From assembly GCF_910588665.1 (NCBI RefSeq), contig NZ_CAJUPR010000015.1:1-41207 (forward strand): DNA of 41,207 nt, given 5' to 3'. Under the pieces are notes generated by a model, which saw only the letters and a program-made list of their open reading frames with translations, did no database searches and was not told the DNA's origin. Below are positions 35,359-41,207 of this stretch, one piece after another. A program made the translations under genes and the position numbers. Source of the DNA: an uncultured Brachyspira sp. Its GTDB lineage: Bacteria > Spirochaetota > Brachyspiria > Brachyspirales > Brachyspiraceae. Each line of letters opens with the position of its first letter. Position 1 is the first letter of the stretch.

Positions 35359-35890
35359 CTTTTTTTTCGCTCTTAGTTTTTTTAGATATTAAATCTTTTT
35401 TTAAATATTCTAATTTATCTCTTATCAAAGCGGCTTCTTCATATTTCTCTATTTTTATAAGAAGTTCTATTTTTTCTTTGAATTGATTTATTTTAGTTTC
35501 TACATCTCTATCGGTAATATTTTTATTAGATATTTTTCCTATATGTTTATTTTCTCTATGTATTTTTTTTATAGATCTGCTTATCTCGGTTTTAAAGTAT
35601 TCATAACATTTAGGACATGACGCCGTTTCTGTTTTTAAAAAATCATCTAAAGAATATCCGCAGACTTTGCATATTTTTACCGAAGGATTAGATTTTTTCT
35701 TTTTGGAAGTCAGCGATTTATAATTTGGAAATACGGCATCTATATTATTAAACTCCAATTCTAAGCATTTTTCTATTATATTTCCATTAGCTTCGCAATC
35801 TCTGCATATATTTATCTGCCTGCGCTCATTACCTATAATTTCCTGAATATGTAATACGGCTTTTTCTTTGCCACATATACTGCATTTCAA
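35348..35890 (-). CDS. mcsA: McsA-like zinc-finger activator protein with UVR motif
   Basis: A 180-residue partner of McsB. Two zinc-binding modules are intact: CSICGKEK with CRDCEANG, then CKVCGYSL with CPKCYEYF. A UVR motif near the C-terminus (LLIKIEKYEEAALIRDKLEYL) matches the usual McsA layout and length. I start at TTG 35890 (MKCSIC), the position where McsA proteins begin; the frame is open to 35950 but that part is not conserved. The ribosome binding site GGGG (35902-35899) lies inside a perfect inverted repeat. In other bacteria McsA activates McsB and links to ClpC; clpC and ctsR are not in this window. Confidence 0.85.
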   Translation of the reverse strand: MKCSICGKEKAVLHIQEIIGNERRQINICRDCEANGNIIEKCLELEFNNIDAVFPNYKSLTSKKKKSNPSVKICKVCGYSLDDFLKTETASCPKCYEYFKTEISRSIKKIHRENKHIGKISNKNITDRDVETKINQFKEKIELLIKIEKYEEAALIRDKLEYLKKDLISKKTKSEKKDVR

Positions 35891-35896
35891 AACGGA

Positions 35897-35920
35897 TACC
35901 CCATAATAACTTATGGGGTA
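35897..35920. promoter_or_regulatory. Perfect inverted repeat over the mcsA ribosome binding site
   Basis: TACCCCATAA at 35897-35906 and TTATGGGGTA at 35911-35920 form a 10-bp inverted repeat around four bases. It begins one base after the -10 box and ends six bases before the TTG start. It could be a repressor operator or, in transcripts started upstream, a hairpin hiding the binding site. It matches neither the CIRCE nor the CtsR operator. Confidence 0.65.
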
Positions 35921-35921
35921 A

Positions 35922-35950
35922 ATTTTATCATTTAATAAAAAAAAAAGCAA
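35922..35950 (-). promoter_or_regulatory. Promoter of mcsA-mcsB
   Basis: On the minus strand TTGCTT at 35950-35945 and TAAAAT at 35927-35922, spacer 17, most of it a run of T residues. Transcription should start near 35915, inside the inverted repeat. Confidence 0.55.
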
Positions 35951-35967
35951 ATAATTAATATATAATT

Positions 35968-36666
35968 TTATTTTAATTTTATAAAAATATCTAAATCTTC
36001 TCTTTTAGTAATTTTTATATTATTTGAAGAGCATTCTATTATTTTTACTTTTCCGAAATATTTACTGTATATTTCTGCATCATCTGTAGGTAAATGAGAA
36101 TCCTCATCTGCAATATATTTATTAATGGCTTTCATATAGTTGTCAAATTTAAATACCTGAGGCGTTGCTGCCCTGTATATATATGTTCTGTCTATAGTTT
36201 CTATTATATTATTATTTTTATCAGTTTTTTTTATAGTATCTACCACTTTAGAAGCCAGTATTGCAGCATCATTATTTAATGCGGCATCATATAAAGCATT
36301 AAGCTCCTTTTTAATTACAAGAGGTCTTACTCCGTCATGAATAAACACATAATCAGTTTTTATATTTTCATTTATAAATTTCATAGCATTATATACGGAA
36401 TAAACTCTTTCGCTTCCTCCCTCTATATAATACATATTTTTTTTAAAATTTTCTTTTATAGAACTTTCTTTTATTATATATTTTTTTATTATTTTTACTT
36501 CATCTTTTGAACTTACCAATATTATATTATTAAAATGAAATTTAAGAATATTAATCAAAGTATGCATAAATATTGGTTTGCCGTCAACTTTTATAAACTG
36601 TTTTTTTATTTTTCCTTCAAATCTCTTAGAACTTCCCGCTATTAATATTATAAGAGTTATGTTCAT
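35968..36666 (-). CDS. ispD: 2-C-methyl-D-erythritol 4-phosphate cytidylyltransferase
   Basis: Joins CTP and methylerythritol phosphate in the non-mevalonate route to isoprenoids. The 232 residues carry the nucleotidyltransferase start LIAGSSKRFEGKIKKQF, with one variation: the family's usual AAG(x)GxR is replaced by IAGSSKR. Later motifs are GGSERVYSVYNAM, the metal-binding FIHDGVRPLV, ATPQVF and the closing NIKITKREDLDIF. It begins five bases after the MATE gene's stop, so the two are probably co-transcribed. There is no IspF fusion. Confidence 0.93.
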   Translation of the reverse strand: MNITLIILIAGSSKRFEGKIKKQFIKVDGKPIFMHTLINILKFHFNNIILVSSKDEVKIIKKYIIKESSIKENFKKNMYYIEGGSERVYSVYNAMKFINENIKTDYVFIHDGVRPLVIKKELNALYDAALNNDAAILASKVVDTIKKTDKNNNIIETIDRTYIYRAATPQVFKFDNYMKAINKYIADEDSHLPTDDAEIYSKYFGKVKIIECSSNNIKITKREDLDIFIKLK

Positions 36667-36671
36667 AAATA

Positions 36672-38498
36672 TTATCTCTCTTTTTTCTTTTTTAAGTTTT
36701 CTATCTCTTCTTTTTTTCTTAATTTTTCTGTATTTCTTTCTTCTTTAAGCTTAAGTCTGGCTTCTTTTCTTGCCTGAACTGACAGTTTCATCTGAATCTT
36801 TTTTTCCTCTTTTTCTTTTTTTCTTTTTTCAATATATTCTTTTCTTTCTTTATTTATTTTTTCTCTTTTTTCTTTTATTTCCTGCAACTGCTTTTTCCAT
36901 TCCTCTCTCTCAGATTTTCTTATCTCTTCCCTTTTATTAGCTTTTTCTTCTCTCTCCTTCATTTTTTCTATTTCTCTCTCATGAAAAAGAATAAGCTTTA
37001 CAGGATCTTTAATTTTACTTAATTTATTTCTCATATTATTAACATAATCTTTTCTCTTGCCGATATTTTTAGGAAATAGTTTAGCCCCAAGAGAATCTGC
37101 AAATAATCTTGCTCTTAAAATAATACTGTTTTGAGTTTTTAAGTTAATAACAGATGTCCAAGGAACTTTTAATATAATAATGAGTGCTATAATACCAGAT
37201 ATAGTATTTGAAAATAAATTTCCCCAAAATACTGACCAATATGATAAATACTTTGTAGTTACAATAATAAATATAAATCTTAATAGCCATATTCTAAGTA
37301 TGCTTATTATAAGAGGTATCCTTGTTCTTCCAAGACCGATTAAAGCTCCCTGCACCACCATAGTAATTCCGAAACCTAATACTCCTAATGCAAATATAGG
37401 CAGAGATCCGTTTGCAACATATAAATCTTCAGCTTCTCTTGTAAATAGTATGGTTATATGAGGCGTAAGCGGTATAACTATGCATATAAGTATAACAGCC
37501 GTAACAGCGCTTAACAGCATTCCTGTATAACATGACTTTTTAGCTTTATCTGCATATTTAGCCCCTATATTCATACTAACCATAGTTGTAACAGCCGAAC
37601 CAAATGCTGCAGGCAGATTAAAACATACTGTAGTTATATTGTTGGCGATACCCTGACCATTTAATATAGAGGCTCCATATTTTTCAACTTCGGTATTAAT
37701 TAGGAAAAATCCTAAATTACTTAAAAATGTAGTAAGCATTGAAGGAACTCCTATTACCATAAGTTCTTTTAAAATAGAGCCGTCAAATTTAAAATCTTTT
37801 AAATATAATTTGTCATCGCCTTTTTTTATAAATAAGTCATAATACATCCAAGCGGTAACTATAAGATATGTGGAAAATGATGCAAGTACGCTTCCTACTA
37901 TCTGCAAATGCATAAAATAAATATATATAAAGTTAAATATTATTTTTAAAAGAAGAAGTATAACGCTTCTTATAAAAGTAGCTTCAGGCTTTCCATTGGC
38001 ATTTTTTATACCGTTATATAAAGCAGCTAAAAATGTCATAGGCATAACAAAACTGTATAATGATAGATACTGATATACATTTTCTTTAATTCCTGGCTGT
38101 AAGTTCATAGAAACCAATATGCTTACAATATAAAGCGTAGGTCCCATAGCAATACCGAATAGTATTCCTGCAACAACTATCTGAGTTGATATTTTTTTAG
38201 CATTTAAAAAATCCCCAAGTCCGTTATACTGACCTACTATAGCCATAGCGGCAACTCCCAAACCCTGAGATAATGCCGTCATCATATTTATTATAGGCTC
38301 TGAAAAGTTCACGCTGCTGGCTATAATAGTGCCCGTAACATTATTAAGAAAAAGCCCGTCCATCAATGGAATTAGTGACTGAACTAAACTCATCATTAGA
38401 GTTGGAATAGAAAGCATTATTAATGTGTTGATTATAGGAGCATGAAGTATTAAATCCCGTCTGACTTCAGTAGATTGACTTTTAAAAAAACTAATCAT
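36672..38498 (-). CDS. MATE-family efflux transporter with long charged C-terminal tail
   Basis: A cation-coupled multidrug or toxin exporter. The first ~445 residues form the usual twelve membrane helices in two related halves (IPTLMMSLVQSLIPLMDGLF in the first, MVIGVPSMLTTFLSNLGFFL in the second). A tail of about 155 residues follows, with residues about 505-608 almost entirely K, E and R in heptad-like order, a likely long coiled coil or single charged helix in the cytosol. The family is normally 440-480 residues long, so the tail is extra. Substrate is unknown. It lies upstream of ispD in the same operon. Confidence 0.88.
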   Translation of the reverse strand: MISFFKSQSTEVRRDLILHAPIINTLIMLSIPTLMMSLVQSLIPLMDGLFLNNVTGTIIASSVNFSEPIINMMTALSQGLGVAAMAIVGQYNGLGDFLNAKKISTQIVVAGILFGIAMGPTLYIVSILVSMNLQPGIKENVYQYLSLYSFVMPMTFLAALYNGIKNANGKPEATFIRSVILLLLKIIFNFIYIYFMHLQIVGSVLASFSTYLIVTAWMYYDLFIKKGDDKLYLKDFKFDGSILKELMVIGVPSMLTTFLSNLGFFLINTEVEKYGASILNGQGIANNITTVCFNLPAAFGSAVTTMVSMNIGAKYADKAKKSCYTGMLLSAVTAVILICIVIPLTPHITILFTREAEDLYVANGSLPIFALGVLGFGITMVVQGALIGLGRTRIPLIISILRIWLLRFIFIIVTTKYLSYWSVFWGNLFSNTISGIIALIIILKVPWTSVINLKTQNSIILRARLFADSLGAKLFPKNIGKRKDYVNNMRNKLSKIKDPVKLILFHEREIEKMKEREEKANKREEIRKSEREEWKKQLQEIKEKREKINKERKEYIEKRKKEKEEKKIQMKLSVQARKEARLKLKEERNTEKLRKKEEIENLKKKKER

Positions 38499-38594
38499 TT
38501 ATATAATTCCTTATATACATAAAAAAGATGCAGTAATGCAAATGAATATATTATAACAATATTAAAAAACTTTTAAAGATAATTTTTGAAAAAA

Positions 38595-40937
38595 TTAACT
38601 TCTTATATTTCCAAGACTAGGGTCTTCTATATTATCATCTGGAAGTAAATATATATTATTATTTTGAAGATTATTTTGATTAGATGTACTTTTATCTAAA
38701 GGAGTATAATAAAACTCGTCATTGTCAGTATTATATTCATTCGTGTTTGAATTATTTACTCCGCTTCCGCTTCTTATATGGTCTATATTGCATTGGGTGG
38801 ATAAATCGACATTGCCTCCTATAGTTAAAGGCACGGTATTTATGCATGTATGATTTCTCGGAAGCCCAGAGTCCTGACAGATTTCTACCACCATTACATT
38901 TTCAGGTATATTCCAATTAAATTCCCTTTTAGATATAGGAGTTACCGCATTCAGATACTGAAATGTAGCTAAAGCTGTGGTGGCTCCTCCTGTAACATTA
39001 TTCGGAAGGATATCATTTCTGTCGCTTCCTATCCATGTGATTGTAACTATTTCATCATTGTATGCCGCAAACCAATTGTCGCGGTGTTCGCTTGTAGTTC
39101 CTGTTTTTGCAGAGTAAGAAGGATATTTAAATCCATAAGTATTGGCGCTTCTGTAGGCTGTTCCTCCGGGTGCTATGACTTTCTGCAAAGTAGTATTTAA
39201 AAAATAGTATGATGCTGGAGAAGTTGAGCTTATTTTATGAGGAGTTCTATCAACTAAAGCTGTAACGCTGAGTTCATTTCCATCAATATCAAATATTTTA
39301 TCTACAATATAAGCTTCATATTTAATGCCCCCGTTAGCTAAAGCGCTGTAGGCTGAGGCTAAATCAAGAGGACTCATTTCCATAGTGCCTAATCCTATAG
39401 ATAAAGCATTGGGTATATAAGCATTTTCTCCGAAAAACTCTCTTGAATGTTCTATAAAATAAGAAAGCCCTATATCATTTAATAATTTTACCGCTATTGT
39501 GTTAATTGATTTTGATAAAGCCGTTTCTAAAGTTATTTTTCCTCTGTACTTTCTGTCAAAGTTTCTTGGCGAGTATACAGGTTTTCCCGCTCCCTGAGGA
39601 TAACTGTAATTGGTATCCAGCATTGTTGAAAAAGGCTGTGCACCTCCCTCAAATGCATATAAATATATAAAAGGCTTTATTACGCTTCCTATCTGTCTTT
39701 TTGATTGTACAGCTCTGTTAAACTGATTTTGCAATGTGTATCCGTCTCCTCCTATCATAACCAATATTCCGCCTGTTTTAGGATCTATAGATACCATTGC
39801 CCCCTGATAGCTTCTGTTTGAGGAACTCAGCTGCAAATTCCTTATATTTTCTTTCATTACAGAATCTGCAATTCTGTAATATCTTTCATTTACCGTAGTA
39901 TATATTTTAAGTCCTGACAGGGCAAGCTCATCTTTATTGAAATAATTTAATAATTCCTGTCTTACATATTCATTAACATAAGGAGTTCTGTTTACAGTCA
40001 TTTTCCATTGAGCGCCTTTTACCTGTCTGCTTATATTAGTATACTGCTTATCAAAAAGATTCAATTCTTCCGACATAGTCTGTTTATCTATTATGCTGTT
40101 TCTTACCAATCTTGATAATATCTGCTCAACTTTTCTTCTGCTGTTGTCCGGATTATTGACTATTGAATAGTATGTGGGATTAGGAAGCATTCCGATTAAT
40201 ATGGCATATTCCAATAATCTGCATTGTCTTAAAGGCTTATTAAAATAATGATTTGCAGCGGCTTCAAATCCGTAATTTCCATCTCCAAGATAAACAGTAT
40301 TAAAATACATAGCAAGAATTTCTTTTTTTGTGTATTTCTGTTCTATTTCTCTTGCTGCAAACATTTCAAATAATTTTCTTTCTATAGTTTTTTCGCTTTT
40401 AGTAAATAATAATTTAGCTAATTGCTGAGTAATGGTGGATCCTCCGCCGACTATTTTTCTTGTTAAGATAGTCTGAACACCTAAATAGATTGTTCTGAAA
40501 TAGTTAATGCCTTTATGCGAATAGAATTTTTGATCTTCCATTAAAAGAAGAGTCTGTTCCAAAAGAGGGTTTATATCGTCCACATTAACAACTTCATAAG
40601 CTGGAGGCATATATTCGCCTATTAATATATTATTTCTATCATATATTTTTGTAGGCGGTGAATCTCCGAATGGATTTAAAGGATTAAAATATCTTATTCT
40701 CTTTTCATTGCCTCTTATAACTATTATATCATAATATTCGGCAAGCATAGCCATACTTTGTTCTCTTCTTGAGACCCAATCTTTATATACGCCTCCTACA
40801 AAGTATATCCCGATTATACCTGCCGCCATTATTAGAAATAAGAATACTATAAAAATAGGCAGTATAATTTTTTTGAATTTTGATTTTTTCTTTTTTGAAC
40901 TGCTGCTGTTTTCCTGATTTTTTTTCTTTTTAAACAT
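38595..40937 (-). CDS. Class A penicillin-binding protein 1A (transglycosylase/transpeptidase)
   Basis: Bifunctional peptidoglycan synthase, 780 residues. A basic N-terminus and one membrane helix (about 24-48) lead to a GT51 domain: catalytic E134 in MEDQKFYSHKG, then GGGSTITQQLAKLL at 164-177. The transpeptidase domain has S418-V-I-K421, S477-I-N479 and K611-T-G613, all intact. The tail of about 70 residues is rich in N, D and T and includes two cysteines before it (CQDSGL and CINTV), as in many PBP1A proteins. Target of beta-lactams. It is transcribed toward the MATE gene with a 96-base gap. Confidence 0.94.
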   Translation of the reverse strand: MFKKKKNQENSSSSKKKKSKFKKIILPIFIVFLFLIMAAGIIGIYFVGGVYKDWVSRREQSMAMLAEYYDIIVIRGNEKRIRYFNPLNPFGDSPPTKIYDRNNILIGEYMPPAYEVVNVDDINPLLEQTLLLMEDQKFYSHKGINYFRTIYLGVQTILTRKIVGGGSTITQQLAKLLFTKSEKTIERKLFEMFAAREIEQKYTKKEILAMYFNTVYLGDGNYGFEAAANHYFNKPLRQCRLLEYAILIGMLPNPTYYSIVNNPDNSRRKVEQILSRLVRNSIIDKQTMSEELNLFDKQYTNISRQVKGAQWKMTVNRTPYVNEYVRQELLNYFNKDELALSGLKIYTTVNERYYRIADSVMKENIRNLQLSSSNRSYQGAMVSIDPKTGGILVMIGGDGYTLQNQFNRAVQSKRQIGSVIKPFIYLYAFEGGAQPFSTMLDTNYSYPQGAGKPVYSPRNFDRKYRGKITLETALSKSINTIAVKLLNDIGLSYFIEHSREFFGENAYIPNALSIGLGTMEMSPLDLASAYSALANGGIKYEAYIVDKIFDIDGNELSVTALVDRTPHKISSTSPASYYFLNTTLQKVIAPGGTAYRSANTYGFKYPSYSAKTGTTSEHRDNWFAAYNDEIVTITWIGSDRNDILPNNVTGGATTALATFQYLNAVTPISKREFNWNIPENVMVVEICQDSGLPRNHTCINTVPLTIGGNVDLSTQCNIDHIRSGSGVNNSNTNEYNTDNDEFYYTPLDKSTSNQNNLQNNNIYLLPDDNIEDPSLGNIRS

Positions 40938-40975
40938 TTATTAATAATCACCGCATTTACATAATATTTTTATAA

Positions 40976-41004
40976 ATGATACTATAATATATATATCTTT
41001 GCAA
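40976..41004 (-). promoter_or_regulatory. Likely promoter of the PBP1A gene
   Basis: On the minus strand TTGCAA at 41004-40999 and TATCAT at 40981-40976 with a 17-base spacer. The remaining 200 bases to the window end contain no gene I can support. Confidence 0.45.
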
Positions 41005-41179
41005 GTAATTTATGATTGACTTATTGATTTTTATATATTATTTTAACCTATTAAAATATGCTTTTATAATATCTGTTTTTTATCACCATATATAATACTT
41101 TTCTCTTATTTTATAAAAATATTAATATATTCGTTTATTGGTTTTATTATCCTAATAATATTTATAAAAAATTTTCTGA

Positions 41180-41199
41180 TTTATTCATCTTTATTCATC
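41180..41199. repeat. Two tandem copies of a 10-base unit
   Basis: TTTATTCATC occurs twice in direct succession at 41180-41189 and 41190-41199. Too short to interpret; noted because it lies upstream of the PBP1A promoter, near the window edge. Confidence 0.5.
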
Positions 41200-41207
41200 A
41201 AAATTAA

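Noticed and set aside
38520..38560. Possible terminator between PBP1A and MATE genes (TGCA-TTAC-TGCA then T-rich)
   Set aside because: The stem is only four base pairs and too weak to call.

Overview
The window is very AT-rich chromosomal DNA that reads like a spirochaete, most probably Brachyspira. The pointers are a periplasmic-type FlaB flagellin with almost no variable centre, a BspA-like leucine-rich-repeat lipoprotein relic, many lipoproteins and outer-membrane barrels, AT-biased codons with AGA as the usual arginine codon, and class I fumarase. The genus is an inference from gene content; no rRNA is present. I see no plasmid, phage, insertion sequence or CRISPR array. Nearly all of the window is housekeeping and envelope genes in short operons.

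Layout. 1-900: a decayed BspA-like gene. 1053-2623: purM-purN. 2668-3150 (minus): an anti-sigma-type ATPase. 3371-6850: the conserved rpmH-rnpA-yidD-yidC-khpB cluster behind two strong promoters, without dnaA next to it. 6941-8649 (minus): galE and a PaaI-like thioesterase. 8840-11535: an envelope operon (YtxH protein, small membrane protein, two-module SurA-N-like protein, outer-membrane barrel). 11554-14570 (minus): site-2-type protease and a polar amino acid ABC transporter. 14775-15383: LemA-like protein. Then a gene relic, tRNA-Gly(UCC), an amino-acid-type dCache chemoreceptor and a solitary MetQ lipoprotein. 18960-23739 (minus): three metallopeptidases (a 924-residue HExxH/propeller/barrel protein, a YugP-type membrane peptidase and an M28 lipoprotein). 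24050-26414: flaB and a two-subunit fumarase. 26440-26931 (minus): trmL. 27089-34333: class III cyclase-like protein, SurA-N-like lipoprotein, infB, rplS, an NfnA-like flavoprotein and two LEA14-like proteins. 34351-40937 (minus): mcsB-like, mcsA, ispD, a MATE transporter with a long charged tail, and a class A penicillin-binding protein.

How the genes fit together. Protein export and envelope building is the main theme: YidC/YidD, two SurA-N-like periplasmic proteins, barrels, PBP1A, and lipoproteins with clear lipoboxes. Amino-acid sensing and uptake is a second theme (dCache receptor, two substrate-binding proteins, ABC permease). Translation genes (L34, L19, IF-2, RnpA, TrmL, tRNA-Gly) are scattered among them, outside their usual operons.

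Most interesting points: (1) the McsB-like protein has lost the catalytic cysteine and most nucleotide-binding arginines and acids of the arginine-kinase family, yet keeps an intact McsA partner; (2) mcsA carries a perfect 10-bp inverted repeat between its -10 box and start codon that overlaps the ribosome binding site; (3) one SurA-N-like module occurs three times in two proteins; (4) the MATE transporter has a ~155-residue cytoplasmic charged helix. None of these is proven to be a new system. The McsA/McsB pair with its operator-like repeat is the best candidate.
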